Shown: positions 52,757-63,341, numbered from the stretch's first letter. The stretch: DNA of 64,000 bases from an uncultured Bacteroidales bacterium (GCA_902781515.1 CACZJU010000007.1:104191-168190); one strand, 5' to 3'. The notes: generated from the sequence alone by a model not told the origin. Program-made: numbers and translations.

Positions 52757-53210
52757 TATAGTTGACAGATGGATTCACCAAAACCACAGAATCGACATAA
52801 TTGGTGGTAGTCGTTGTGTAGCTTATGCTTTGTATTTGGTGAAACATTGTGGTTGGACAGTCTGGCGACTCGTAATGAGGAATGTTTTCCTTGTTGACCT
52901 GCATTGTCACAGAGTGATGTGTGTCTGAGGCGATATTGTAGAAATCCAGTGTCAGCGTGTCGGCATCCAGCCAATAGCTCAAGGGCACATCTATGTTTTT
53001 TACCTTTATACCCCGATTATACAGAACAGAATCTGTGCCTTCGGCTGTGACGTTCAAGGTGTCGGTAATAGAAACCTCCTTCTTAGTTTCAGAGTCATAA
53101 AAGGCAATGTTCAGTGCCACCACATTATTGATGGTACAGTCTATGCTGTCACACCCAACAATAAATAGTGCTACAAACGCTAATGCCGATATGATGCTGC
53201 GAATCCTCAC
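52713..53210 (-). CDS. DUF6452-like lipoprotein
   Basis: A 165-residue lipoprotein (lipobox FIVGC near residue 20) followed by a beta-rich domain. It resembles the DUF6452 family, which is usually paired with DUF6048 as here. The 44-bp overlap with the next gene is longer than usual but both frames are supported by family-like sequence. Its ATG overlaps the stop of the GT2 gene by four bases. Confidence 0.75.
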   Translation of the reverse strand: MRIRSIISALAFVALFIVGCDSIDCTINNVVALNIAFYDSETKKEVSITDTLNVTAEGTDSVLYNRGIKVKNIDVPLSYWLDADTLTLDFYNIASDTHHSVTMQVNKENIPHYESPDCPTTMFHQIQSISYTTTTTNYVDSVVLVNPSVNYNGQENIRVYLHPAS

Positions 53211-54166
53211 AGTTCCTTCTCAATTTTGTAGTTGTTGCGTTCTTGTGAATTTCTGCTGATAAGCTCGCCAAGGAATCCGGCTACAAACAATTGCGTACCC
53301 AGAATCATCATGGTGAGTGCCAGATAGAAGTAAGGCGAGTCTGTAACCAGACGTGCAGGAACACCTGCAGCCAGACAGTATAACTTGTTACCTCCAACAA
53401 CGGCTGCTGCTATGAAACCTATCATGAACATAAGTGTGCCGATGAAGCCAAAGACGTGCATGGGCTTGAGGCCGAAGCTGTCGAGGAACCACAATGAAAG
53501 CAAATCCAGATATCCGTTTACGAATCGGTTCCATCCCATGAACTTTGACTTACCGTGCTTGCGTGCTTGGTGGTGAACCTTCTTCTCACCGATTTTGCTG
53601 AAGCCCGCATTCTTTGCCAGATATGGAATATAGCGATGCATCTCGCCGTACACTTCTATATTCTTCACCACATCGCGTCGGTAGGCTTTCAGTCCGCAGT
53701 TGAAGTCGTGCAGGTTCTTTACGCCGCTCACGGCACGAGCTGTAGCATTGAAGAGTTTTGTGGGAATAGTCTTCGACAGAGGGTCACCCTGACTGCGGTT
53801 CATCTTCCATCCGCTCACCAGATCGTATCCGTCCTCAACAATCATACGACGCAGTTCTGGTATTTCATCGGGCGAGTCCTGAAGGTCTGCATCCATTGTT
53901 ATCACCACATCTCCCTTTGCCTTTTCGAATCCGCAATACAGGGCAGGACTTTTGCCGTAGTTACGACGGAATTTTATTCCCTTCACCTCGGCGTTCTCCT
54001 TCTGCAGTTCTTCAATTACTTGCCACGAGCGGTCAGTACTGCCGTCGTCAACAAATATCACTTCATAAGTGAATTTATTTTCTTGCATTACGCGCTTAAT
54101 CCACGCATATAATTCTGCTAACGATTCATCCTCGTTGAACAGAGGAACTATTACCGATATATCCAT
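53207..54166 (-). CDS. GT2 glycosyltransferase, dolichol/polyprenyl-phosphate type
   Basis: A 319-residue membrane glycosyltransferase of the GtrB/ArnC/DPM1-like group. The GT-A domain opens with ISVIVPLFNEDESL, VDDGSTD and metal-binding TMDADLQDSP; two C-terminal helices (about 233-255 and 270-295) anchor it. Relatives transfer a sugar from a nucleotide to a polyprenyl phosphate. It lies 18 bp after the DUF4270 gene. Confidence 0.88.
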   Translation of the reverse strand: MDISVIVPLFNEDESLAELYAWIKRVMQENKFTYEVIFVDDGSTDRSWQVIEELQKENAEVKGIKFRRNYGKSPALYCGFEKAKGDVVITMDADLQDSPDEIPELRRMIVEDGYDLVSGWKMNRSQGDPLSKTIPTKLFNATARAVSGVKNLHDFNCGLKAYRRDVVKNIEVYGEMHRYIPYLAKNAGFSKIGEKKVHHQARKHGKSKFMGWNRFVNGYLDLLSLWFLDSFGLKPMHVFGFIGTLMFMIGFIAAAVVGGNKLYCLAAGVPARLVTDSPYFYLALTMMILGTQLFVAGFLGELISRNSQERNNYKIEKEL

Positions 54167-54184
54167 CTTTGTGTTGATTGTATT

Positions 54185-55687
54185 TTATTGTGCAAAGTGA
54201 CTGTACACGACTTGCAGAGTCAGTGGGGTAGTGCCTCCGACGAGTCGTACGCAGCCCAACGACAAATCATGTGTCACACTTACCTGTGCGTTCACAGTGT
54301 ATCCGCTTGTTGTGGTAGTGGCGGTACTGGTAGAAACGGGAATTACCAGCACTTTGTCCCAGTCGGGATTTTGGGTACTGTACACAGTGTTCCATTCCGT
54401 AGCGGTGTATTCTGGCAGTCCGGCAGCCGCACGTTTTTCGTTCTCCTCACGCATTGCCTGCATCTTCTCGTTGTAGCAATAAGTAATCATTCTGCCGATA
54501 TTCGAGAATGTGTACGAGCCGTAGGAAGAGGAATAACTTGTTGTGTAACTTGTGCGTCCGTCTGCAACCTTGTGGTTTTTGAAGAAATCACCAACCTCCT
54601 GTTTGCGTATCATCAGCAACTCCTGTGGCGTTTCCAACTGCAAGCCAGTCTGTTTCTTGTTGTATCGTGTGAGAATCAAACTTGCCATACTTACGCTGTC
54701 TGTGGCGTGTTCATCAATAAACACGCTGTCGATGGGCAGCTTCAGTTCTGTGCAAATGCTGGCAGGCGTCTTCAGATATGTGCAGGTACCTATTGCCAGC
54801 AGTGAATCTACATTGTCGTTGCTGAAGTGTGTTGTCTGTATTACCTCGGGTGTGGCTGCAAAGCGTGTTACTGCGTTATATACAGTATCTTCGTCGAGAC
54901 GGTCACCTATGCGGTAGAACAGGTTTATTGCTCCGACATAAACCGACAACATTGTGCCTTTGCCGCCTGTAGTGCGGAAATAAAGTCCGGGCATTACTTT
55001 GCGAATGAATGTATAGGAGTCGCGGAAATCGTCAGGGTTGTTGTAATAGTGGTCAATTATTTTCTGACCAAATGATGCAGGAAGCATCACTCTTACATTG
55101 TTGTTGTGCGACGTACTGGAAAGAGTCAGTTCATCTACGTTCAAATCGCGAGGCGTAAACACTCGTGAAGTCAGTGGTTTTGCTCCTACGGGCAGGAAAC
55201 GTTTCAATTCGGTGTCTGTGTAGTATGTCGAGTCCTCGCTCATTATGCTATCTGGGTGCAGGGACATAGCATACACCTGCAGCTTCATGGGTGTGTTGTC
55301 CGAACCGCAGTAGTTGTCGAAGTAGAGTCTTACCTCGCATGAGTCGCATTGTGGTACACCGCGTGTAGGAACACCAGCCACATTGCCAATCATCAGTTCC
55401 TTATCGGGGAAACGATAATTCTCCATTGTGTAGAATTGCGCAGCGAAATCGGCTGTGATGTCGGTTCCTGTTTCTGGGTCGGTTATAGCTCCAAGATAAG
55501 AGATGGCGCTGTTAGCTTCCACAGAATCCATCTTCACTGAACGTGATATTACTTGGTAGAGAGCTGTTGAGTTAGTGATACCGTCGTTGCTTGGGAAAAT
55601 ACCCATGTTTGCGGTATTGTCGTCGCACGCCACAAGTGTCAGCGTGGCTATTGTTAGTGCTGATATGCTACGGAGAATATGTTGCAT
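54185..55687 (-). CDS. DUF4270-domain lipoprotein
   Basis: A 500-residue lipoprotein (LVAC lipobox near residue 20) of the Bacteroidetes DUF4270 family. Early cysteines (CDSCEVRLYFDNYCG), YVGAINLFYRIGDRLDED and the C-terminal LQVVYSHFAQ are visible. The role is unknown; it is normally found next to the GT5-domain gene, as here, suggesting surface glycan work. Nine bases separate the two. Confidence 0.8.
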   Translation of the reverse strand: MQHILRSISALTIATLTLVACDDNTANMGIFPSNDGITNSTALYQVISRSVKMDSVEANSAISYLGAITDPETGTDITADFAAQFYTMENYRFPDKELMIGNVAGVPTRGVPQCDSCEVRLYFDNYCGSDNTPMKLQVYAMSLHPDSIMSEDSTYYTDTELKRFLPVGAKPLTSRVFTPRDLNVDELTLSSTSHNNNVRVMLPASFGQKIIDHYYNNPDDFRDSYTFIRKVMPGLYFRTTGGKGTMLSVYVGAINLFYRIGDRLDEDTVYNAVTRFAATPEVIQTTHFSNDNVDSLLAIGTCTYLKTPASICTELKLPIDSVFIDEHATDSVSMASLILTRYNKKQTGLQLETPQELLMIRKQEVGDFFKNHKVADGRTSYTTSYSSSYGSYTFSNIGRMITYCYNEKMQAMREENEKRAAAGLPEYTATEWNTVYSTQNPDWDKVLVIPVSTSTATTTTSGYTVNAQVSVTHDLSLGCVRLVGGTTPLTLQVVYSHFAQ

Positions 55688-55696
55688 TTCGGATGT

Positions 55697-56518
55697 TTAC
55701 TCTTCGGGTTGTGAATTTTTTTCTGTCCCCCAGGTCTTGTCGGCAAATTCCAGATATTGTGCAGGATTGTTGCCTTCCAACACGGGCTTGCCCAGTTCTT
55801 TGGCATAGGCTGCAAGCTTTTCGTTGGGCTTGGCCAGTGTTACTGCATCGGAGTAGCGTATTGCCAGTTTGTACATGCTTTCGGGTGTGAATGGATTCTC
55901 GAATCCTTCAAGACATTGTGCATTGGCTTCGCGGAACTCCATCTGCCTTCCTATTTCTTCTACTGTCGATTCGCGTGTCAGCAGGTTGGGAGTAGCTGTG
56001 TATATCACACGACAGTCACGGAAGCATGGTTCTTCGGCGTATGCAGTCTTCAGGTAGAGGGGGATAAACGATGAAGTCCATCCCTGACAGAATACTACTT
56101 CTGGAGTCCAGCGCAGGCGTTTAACAGTTTCCAGAACGCTGCGTCCGTAGAAAATAGCACGCATGAAGTTGTCGTCGTATTCCTTTCCCTCGCGGTCTAT
56201 TTCTGCCAGTCGTTTGCCAAAGAATTCATCATCGTCGATGAAATACACTTGCATACGTGTGCCCATGATTGAGGCAACCTTGATAATGAGCTGGTAGTCT
56301 GTGTCGTCAACGACAATGTTCATTCCGGATATGCGCTGCACGGGATGAAGCTGATTGCGGCGCTCGTTGATGTTGCCCCATTTGGGCATAAAAACTCGTG
56401 TCTCACGGTTGTCGTCGAGGGCAGCCATTGGAATATCGCGTCCCAGATGTGTCAGTTCTGATTCTGGAACATAGGGGACGATTTCTTGTGTGATAAATAG
56501 AATCTTCTCAGCTTTCAT
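55697..56518 (-). CDS. Glycogen/starch synthase N-terminal (GT5) domain protein
   Basis: A 273-residue protein matching only the N-terminal half of glycogen synthase: KILFITQEIVPYVPESEL at the start (where full enzymes have a Lys-Thr-Gly-Gly-Leu motif for ADP-glucose) and VVFCQGWTSSFIPLYL. The C-terminal nucleotide-binding half is absent, and KTGGL is replaced by PESEL. It may therefore be non-catalytic or need a partner. It is divergent from panC. Confidence 0.8.
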   Translation of the reverse strand: MKAEKILFITQEIVPYVPESELTHLGRDIPMAALDDNRETRVFMPKWGNINERRNQLHPVQRISGMNIVVDDTDYQLIIKVASIMGTRMQVYFIDDDEFFGKRLAEIDREGKEYDDNFMRAIFYGRSVLETVKRLRWTPEVVFCQGWTSSFIPLYLKTAYAEEPCFRDCRVIYTATPNLLTRESTVEEIGRQMEFREANAQCLEGFENPFTPESMYKLAIRYSDAVTLAKPNEKLAAYAKELGKPVLEGNNPAQYLEFADKTWGTEKNSQPEE

Positions 56519-56546
56519 CTTTTATAAAAATATAATATTTCGCGTG

Positions 56547-56554
56547 CAAAGTTA
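56547..56554 (-). promoter_or_regulatory. -7 promoter element of the GT5-to-S41 operon
   Basis: TAACTTTG on the minus strand, leader of about 24 nt; it may drive the nine-gene run to 46937. Confidence 0.5.
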
Positions 56555-56686
56555 CGAAAAAAGCGCGACATTATCCATATTTACCCCCATATTTCACGTT
56601 TTTTACGGATTTATTGGGTCATTTTTTTCATTATCTCGATAATTATGCGTTAATTTGCACCCCAAAATAAAGAATTATACGCACGA

Positions 56687-57538
56687 ATGGAAGTAATTTC
56701 TACTATTTCGGCTCTGCGCCAGCGTCTCGATGAAGCACGCAATCAGGGTCAGACTATAGGTTTGGTGCCAACGATGGGAGCCTTGCACGAAGGTCATGCT
56801 TCACTCGTTCGCCGCAGCGTCAGCGAGAACGACATTACGGTCGTCAGCATCTTCCTCAATCCCACCCAGTTTAACGACAAGACGGACCTTGCAAAATACC
56901 CTCGTACTCTCGAGGCCGATTGCGCTCTTCTGGAACAATGTGGAGCCACTATCGCTTTTGCTCCGTCTGTTGAGGAAATCTATCCTGAGCCCGATACTCG
57001 TCAGTTCAGCTATCCTCCTACCGACAGCGTAATGGAGGGTGCTTTCCGTCCTGGACATTTCAACGGTGTGTGCCAGATTGTTTCCAAGCTGTTCCAGATG
57101 ACCAATCCCACACGTGCCTATTTCGGTGAGAAGGATTTCCAGCAGATAGCCGTCATTCGTCGTATGGTCGATGATCTTGGCTTCCAGCTCCAGATAGTTC
57201 CTTGTCCCGTCATTCGTGAAGAAAGCGGTCTTGCTCGCAGCAGTCGCAATACCTTGCTCACCGCTGAGGAACGCAATATCGCCAGCAATATCTATCGTGT
57301 ACTGAAAGAAAGCCGTCAGTGGATGACGGAAGCCAGTGTGGCAGAGGTTCACGACCGTGTTTGCAACGAGATAAACGCCATCGATGGACTCGAGGTGCAG
57401 TATTATAGCATCGTTGACGGTCGCAGTCTGGCTGAGGTTTCCTCATGGGACGATTCCTCAGATATAGTAGGATGCATCACTGTCTATTGCGGCAGTCAGC
57501 CCATACGTCTTATCGACCACATCAGATATAAAGGGTAA
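56687..57538 (+). CDS. panC: Pantoate--beta-alanine ligase
   Basis: ATP-dependent ligation of pantoate and beta-alanine to pantothenate. The 283 residues include [34 protein letters not shown] and the KMSKS-like [13 protein letters not shown]. panD, which makes the beta-alanine, follows five bases later. No promoter word matches perfectly; TTAATTTGC at 56650 is close. Confidence 0.96.
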   Translation: MEVISTISALRQRLDEARNQGQTIGLVPTMGALHEGHASLVRRSVSENDITVVSIFLNPTQFNDKTDLAKYPRTLEADCALLEQCGATIAFAPSVEEIYPEPDTRQFSYPPTDSVMEGAFRPGHFNGVCQIVSKLFQMTNPTRAYFGEKDFQQIAVIRRMVDDLGFQLQIVPCPVIREESGLARSSRNTLLTAEERNIASNIYRVLKESRQWMTEASVAEVHDRVCNEINAIDGLEVQYYSIVDGRSLAEVSSWDDSSDIVGCITVYCGSQPIRLIDHIRYKG

Positions 57539-57543
57539 AAGAG

Positions 57544-57888
57544 ATGATGATAGAAGTTCTGAAATCCAAGTTGCACTGTGTGCAGGTTACTGAGGCTAAC
57601 CTCAACTACATGGGTAGTGTTACCATCGACGAGGATTTGATGGATGCCGTAGGCATTATTGCCGGCGAGCGTGTTTACATCGTAAACAACAACAATGGTG
57701 AGCGTTTCGACACCTATGTCATCAAGGGCCAGCGTGGTTCGGGTTGCGTTTGTCTCAACGGAGCAGCAGCCCGTAAGGTTCAGGTTGGCGACACCGTCAT
57801 CATCATGTCTTATGCGATGATGGATTTCGAGGAGGCAAAGACCTTCAAGCCTCGCGTCGTCTTTCCCCAAAACAACCGCGTGGTGTAA
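57544..57888 (+). CDS. panD: Aspartate 1-decarboxylase
   Basis: Pyruvoyl enzyme that makes beta-alanine from aspartate for panC. The 114-residue proenzyme self-cleaves at Gly-Ser in [12 protein letters not shown] (near residue 24-25). [14 protein letters not shown] and [13 protein letters not shown] are typical. It forms a two-gene operon with panC. Confidence 0.95.
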   Translation: MMIEVLKSKLHCVQVTEANLNYMGSVTIDEDLMDAVGIIAGERVYIVNNNNGERFDTYVIKGQRGSGCVCLNGAAARKVQVGDTVIIMSYAMMDFEEAKTFKPRVVFPQNNRVV

Positions 57889-57927
57889 AAAAAGGAGCAA
57901 GAATTTTTAATTATTAATTATTTATTG

Positions 57928-57935
57928 TACCTTTG
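57928..57935 (+). promoter_or_regulatory. -7 promoter element of the tRNA-Thr transcript
   Basis: TACCTTTG places the transcription start near 57940, so both 73-bp leader repeats would be in the tRNA precursor. Confidence 0.6.
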
Positions 57936-57957
57936 CACCCGATTTGAAAAACAAGTT

Positions 57958-58114
57958 GCCGAATTATTGGAGCAGCGAGAGCAGAAGCAAAGTTCACTTT
58001 GATTATGCCGAGTCGTGACAATAATCTGGAAAAAGGAAGAGGCCGAATTATTGGAGCAGCGAGAGCAGAAGCAAAGTTCACTTTGATTATGCCGAGTCGT
58101 GACAATAATCTGGA
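57958..58114 (+). repeat. Two tandem 73-bp elements in the tRNA-Thr leader
   Basis: Copies at 57958-58030 and 58042-58114 are identical and repeat at 84 bp. Each starts GCCGAATT, as the tRNA itself does, and is 73 nt long like the tRNA; GAGCA is at position 22 in both. Internally ATTATTG (6-12) pairs with CAATAAT (62-68), and CAAAG-ttca-CTTTG forms a mid hairpin. The second copy is separated from the tRNA by a perfect hairpin, TTGTTC-gaa-GAACAA (58115-58129). Confidence 0.92.
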
Positions 58115-58129
58115 TTGTTCGAAGAACAA

Positions 58130-58202
<73 letters not shown>

Positions 58203-58209
58203 CAAAACA

Positions 58210-58243
58210 AAAAGGAGTTCCTCACTAACGGGAACTCCTTTTG
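58210..58243 (+). terminator. Terminator of tRNA-Thr
   Basis: A 12-bp perfect stem (AAAAGGAGTTCC with GGAACTCCTTTT) ending in T, just after the tRNA. Confidence 0.9.
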
Positions 58244-58261
58244 TTATTCACTTCGGACAGT

Positions 58262-58305
58262 AGTTAACTACTTATCTACTTAACTACTTAACTACTTAAC
58301 TACTT
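58262..58305. repeat. CTTAACTA octamer repeat 3' of cstA
   Basis: Five imperfect copies of the CTTAACTA octamer. The same unit recurs at 59778-59850 on the other side of cstA. Confidence 0.75.
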
Positions 58306-59775
58306 CCTGCCTTTTACTTTAAAAATCGCGAATCGAACGATAATCGTCAACGTGAGAGCTGCTGCCAGCGACAGGGACAACGTGTGCGGTAAGCCCAGAA
58401 TGGTGGGCGAAGTGAAGAAGAAATCCGTAACCACCATCGTCATGAATATGGCAGGCAATAAGGTCATCCAGTAACATTTGTGCTTGCCTGCGAGATATAC
58501 CGAGCACATCCACAACGTAATTGCAGCCATCACCTGTGTGCCCCAAGCAACATATTGCCATACGGTACCGAATCCAGAGGGATTACCTATCTGCCAGGCA
58601 AGCAGGGCGATGCCTACTGCAAAAACAGGAACAGACAGCAACAGACGACTGCGAATAGATGTTTGTCGCCAGCCGAAAGTCTCTGCAAGAATCAGTCGGG
58701 CTGCACGGAACGAAGAGCCACCAGTGGTGATGGGAGCAGCCACAATACCCAGTAGGGCAAGGATACTTCCGAAAGTCTTTAACCAACTGGTACAGATTGT
58801 ATTAACTACGGTTGGTGCATCAAAGAATTGAACTAACGAACGGGCAGTCTGTCCTTCGAATGCAGCTATGGTTTCGGGCGGACAAACCTCGCGCCATCCT
58901 CCTGAGAAGAAGAAATAATTACTCAGAGTTGCCCACACCAGAGCAACAATACCCTCGGTAATCATTGCTCCGTAGAATACGGCGCGTCCCTGACGTTCCG
59001 ACTTCATACAGCGAGCCATCATAGGCGACTGCGTGGCGTGGAAACCGCTTACGGCTCCGCAGGCAATAGTCACGAACAGGGCAGGGAAGAGGCTCTGCTG
59101 CAAGCCCAGTCGCTCGCGGCCCCAGTTGCCAAGTCCGTCCCACACCTCTGGCAGTACGGGATTCTTCACCACCATCACAGCTCCCAGTGCCACCACCATG
59201 AACAGCATGGACATTGCAAAGAGAGGATAGACCTTTCCGATAACTTTATCCACTGGCATCATAGTGGTTGCGATGTAGTATGCAAAGATGATAAGCACCC
59301 ACATCATTCTGTCGCCCCAAATGCCGCTGAGTATGATTGCCGGACAATAAACGAAGAAGGCTCCCACGAGCATCATCATCATCATTGTGAACACCACAAG
59401 AGCGCGGCGTGCCGTAGGACCGAGATAGCGTCCGGTCAGTTCTGCCAGTCCCTCTCCGTCGTGACGTAGCGACAGCATTCCGCTCATGTAGTCGTGTACT
59501 GCTCCACCAAATACGCATCCGAAGACTATCCACAGATACGCGGCAGGACCGAACCAAGCACCCATAATGGCACCGAAGATGGGACCTGTGCCTGCGATGT
59601 TCAGAAACTGAATCATGAAGATTCTCCAGCCCGGCAACACTATGTAGTCGATTCCGTCGGCTTTCTTCACAGCCGGGGTCTCTCTGTCGTCAGGACCGAA
59701 CACGCGTTCCACCACACGCCCATAGAGCATATAGCCCAGAATGAGGGCTGCCAAACTAATCAAAAACGTTATCAT
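58300..59775 (-). CDS. cstA: CstA-family carbon starvation/peptide transporter
   Basis: A 491-residue polytopic membrane protein of the CstA family, linked to peptide or pyruvate uptake. It contains LNIAGTGPIFGAIMGAWFGP near residue 60 and GCVFGGAVHDYMSGMLSLRH near residue 87, both highly conserved, and about 13 hydrophobic helices. It is shorter than E. coli CstA (about 700) but matches the Bacteroidetes form. Octamer repeats flank both ends, and no promoter word is evident. Confidence 0.92.
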   Translation of the reverse strand: MITFLISLAALILGYMLYGRVVERVFGPDDRETPAVKKADGIDYIVLPGWRIFMIQFLNIAGTGPIFGAIMGAWFGPAAYLWIVFGCVFGGAVHDYMSGMLSLRHDGEGLAELTGRYLGPTARRALVVFTMMMMMLVGAFFVYCPAIILSGIWGDRMMWVLIIFAYYIATTMMPVDKVIGKVYPLFAMSMLFMVVALGAVMVVKNPVLPEVWDGLGNWGRERLGLQQSLFPALFVTIACGAVSGFHATQSPMMARCMKSERQGRAVFYGAMITEGIVALVWATLSNYFFFSGGWREVCPPETIAAFEGQTARSLVQFFDAPTVVNTICTSWLKTFGSILALLGIVAAPITTGGSSFRAARLILAETFGWRQTSIRSRLLLSVPVFAVGIALLAWQIGNPSGFGTVWQYVAWGTQVMAAITLWMCSVYLAGKHKCYWMTLLPAIFMTMVVTDFFFTSPTILGLPHTLSLSLAAALTLTIIVRFAIFKVKGRK

Positions 59776-59777
59776 CT

Positions 59778-59850
59778 GGCTTAACTACTTAACTACTTAA
59801 CTACTTAACTACTTAACTACTGACTACTTAACTACTGACTACTTAACTAC
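59778..59850. repeat. CTTAACTA octamer repeat 5' of cstA
   Basis: About nine copies of CTTAACTA and CTGACTA units between cstA and the ABC-F gene. They occupy the likely promoter region of cstA. Confidence 0.8.
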
Positions 59851-59875
59851 TTCTGAAAGTTGAGCATATAATATG

Positions 59876-61498
<1,623 letters not shown>

Positions 61499-61502
61499 TT
61501 AT

Positions 61503-61550
61503 AAATACGAAATACGAAATACGAAATACGAAATACGAAATACGTAATTC
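61503..61550. repeat. ACGAAAT heptamer repeat upstream of the ABC-F gene
   Basis: Six tandem ACGAAAT copies between the ABC-F start and the cdd stop. Confidence 0.8.
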
Positions 61551-61564
61551 TTATTTAGTTAAGC

Positions 61565-62047
61565 CTATTTCTCTAGTGAGGTGGAAATGAATTGGAAAGG
61601 CAGGAGGTCTTTGACGGAGTTGACGACATGAGTGCCGCTGGCACCGTAGAGAAGCACGCGCATAGGGTGCTTGTAGCGGTCTTCCACCTCCAGCATCACC
61701 TGTCGGCAGGCACCGCAGGGCGATATTGGTTCTGGATAGAAATGCCCGTTGGCGTATGCGGCAACTGCCAGAGCCACGATGGGCTGGTCGGGGTGCGTGT
61801 GCTGTGCGTGGAAGATAGCAGTGCGTTCGGCACACAGTCCCAACGGATACGATGCATTCTCCTGATTGCTGCCCGTGACAATGGTGCCGTCTGCCAGTCG
61901 CAGTGCAGCCCCCACTTTGAATTTGGAATATGGACTGTAACTGTTCTTTGTGGCTTCCTTTGCCAGGTTCACGATTTCACGGTCTTCAGCACTAAGCTCG
62001 CTGTCATCATAGACACAAACTTCGCTCTTAATCTCGTACTTTTCCAT
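61565..62047 (-). CDS. cdd: Cytidine deaminase
   Basis: Zinc enzyme that converts cytidine and deoxycytidine to uridine forms in salvage; 160 residues. Zinc ligands and catalytic Glu are in GLCAERTAIF and CGACRQVMLE, with NASYPLG before them. The start is the ATG at 62047 (MEKYEIKSEV); a longer reading from 62098 would cross the minus-strand promoter word at 62069-62076. Confidence 0.94.
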   Translation of the reverse strand: MEKYEIKSEVCVYDDSELSAEDREIVNLAKEATKNSYSPYSKFKVGAALRLADGTIVTGSNQENASYPLGLCAERTAIFHAQHTHPDQPIVALAVAAYANGHFYPEPISPCGACRQVMLEVEDRYKHPMRVLLYGASGTHVVNSVKDLLPFQFISTSLEK

Positions 62048-62068
62048 AATTATGGCGCTATATTTTTG

Positions 62069-62076
62069 CAAAGTTA
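62069..62076 (-). promoter_or_regulatory. -7 promoter element of cdd
   Basis: TAACTTTG on the minus strand; leader of about 17 nt. Confidence 0.55.
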
Positions 62077-62120
62077 CAAAAATATTTTGAATTTTCAATT
62101 TTCAATTTTCAATTTATCGC

Positions 62121-62128
62121 TATCTTTG
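62121..62128 (+). promoter_or_regulatory. -7 promoter element of the glucosaminidase gene
   Basis: TATCTTTG on plus; a GTG sharing its last base could be misread as a start, but the ATG at 62152 begins the signal peptide. Leader of about 19 nt. Confidence 0.6.
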
Positions 62129-62151
62129 TGCCGATATTAACTAAAAATACA

Positions 62152-63135
62152 ATGAAACGCCTCCTCCTTCTCTTTTTAATTTTCAATTTTCAATTTTCAA
62201 TTTTCAATTATGTCTGCGCCCAGCGTCCCAATCAAGCCTACTGGGACTACATCGAGAAATACAGCTCGATGGCGCAGGACCAGATGCGACGTCACGGCAT
62301 TCCTGCCAGCATCACTCTGGCACAGGGACTTCTTGAGAGTGGGGCAGGGAAGAGCGACCTTGCCGTCAGGGCCAACAACCATTTCGGCATCAAGGTGGGC
62401 ATGAATTGGACAGGACCTTATGTCGTCAAGAGCGACGACCGTCCCGACGATAAATTCCGTAAGTACAACTCTGTAGCAGAGAGCTATGAGGACCATGCAC
62501 AGTTCCTCAAACAGCCTCGCTATAAGAGCCTATATAATCTGTCGTCAACCGACTACAAAGGCTGGGCGCAGGGACTCAAACAGTGCGGCTATGCCACCAG
62601 TCCCACCTATGCGCAGCAGCTCATCACCATCATCGAGAACTACGAACTCCATCAGTACGACAACGGCACTTCAGGACACAACAAGAAACACAACAGCCGC
62701 TGGTCGTGGATTCATGGCATCGATGTCAACAAGCAGCAGTCATCAGGTCAGCTCTCTACCCGTGAACAGGCCGAACAGGTGTTCTTCTCTACGCACACCG
62801 TATATGCCAACAACCGCAACTACTACATCGTAGTGCAGCCCGGCGACAATCTTCCCACTCTCTCCATGATGACTGGCGTGTCGAAGCGCAAACTGCGCAG
62901 CTACAACGAACGTCCCAAGGACTACGTTCCACAGCCCGGCGACATCCTCTATCTGCAGAAGAAACGCTCCAAGGCCGACAAAGCCATGAAAGGCATTCCT
63001 CACAGAGTCGAGGCAGGCGAGTCGATGTACAGCATCGCCCAGCGCTATGGCATCCGTCTTGAGAGCCTCTACAAGCTCAACTGCCTCTCGCCCGACTACG
63101 TTCCCAGTCCCGGCCACCTCCTCCGCCTCTACTAA
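62152..63135 (+). CDS. Exported N-acetylglucosaminidase-domain protein with LysM repeats
   Basis: A peptidoglycan hydrolase of 327 residues. A signal peptide (1-24) is followed by a glucosaminidase/FlgJ-like domain (about 32-165; SITLAQGLLESGAGKSDLA, ANNHFGIKVG, YNSVAESYEDHAQFL) and two LysM-like repeats (about 220-270, YYIVVQPGDNLPTLSMMTG; about 284-327, HRVEAGESMYSIAQRYG). The catalytic Glu is in LLESGAGKS. The signal peptide reads LIFNFQFSIFN because it is encoded by four copies of an ATTTTCA-type heptamer that is also present just upstream of the gene. Confidence 0.92.
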   Translation: MKRLLLLFLIFNFQFSIFNYVCAQRPNQAYWDYIEKYSSMAQDQMRRHGIPASITLAQGLLESGAGKSDLAVRANNHFGIKVGMNWTGPYVVKSDDRPDDKFRKYNSVAESYEDHAQFLKQPRYKSLYNLSSTDYKGWAQGLKQCGYATSPTYAQQLITIIENYELHQYDNGTSGHNKKHNSRWSWIHGIDVNKQQSSGQLSTREQAEQVFFSTHTVYANNRNYYIVVQPGDNLPTLSMMTGVSKRKLRSYNERPKDYVPQPGDILYLQKKRSKADKAMKGIPHRVEAGESMYSIAQRYGIRLESLYKLNCLSPDYVPSPGHLLRLY

Positions 63136-63210
63136 CTCATACTCTATTTATTGTCAAATCTTATTTCATAGATACTAAGAAGTAAATTACACCGACATCC
63201 ATAAATCCCT

Positions 63211-63247
63211 AAAAGCTCCCGATGTCAAACGACACAGGGAGCTTTTT
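63211..63247 (+). terminator. Terminator after the glucosaminidase gene
   Basis: AAAAGCTCCC pairs with GGGAGCTTTT, loop of 16 nt, then T5. Confidence 0.85.
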
Positions 63248-63340
63248 CATTCTTTCATTCTTTCATTCTTTCATTCTTTCATTCTTTCATTCCTTCATTT
63301 TTTCATTCTTTCATTCTTTCATTCCTTCATTCCTTCATTT
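63247..63340. repeat. TTTCATTC octamer microsatellite
   Basis: About eleven tandem copies of TTTCATTC with a few TTCC variants, directly after the terminator. Frames through it give Phe/His/Ser-rich peptides that are not genes. Confidence 0.9.
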
Positions 63341-63341
63341 T

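Noticed and set aside
57958-58114. Two further intact tRNA genes
   Set aside because: The 73-bp elements share the first eight bases and length with tRNA-Thr but lack a proper anticodon arm and T arm.
62128-62151. GTG start for the glucosaminidase gene
   Set aside because: It shares a base with the promoter box; the signal peptide begins at the ATG at 62152.
63247-63340. Phe/His/Ser-rich ORF and possible CRISPR in the TTTCATTC tract
   Set aside because: It is a plain octamer microsatellite without spacers; the frame is open only because the unit has no stop.
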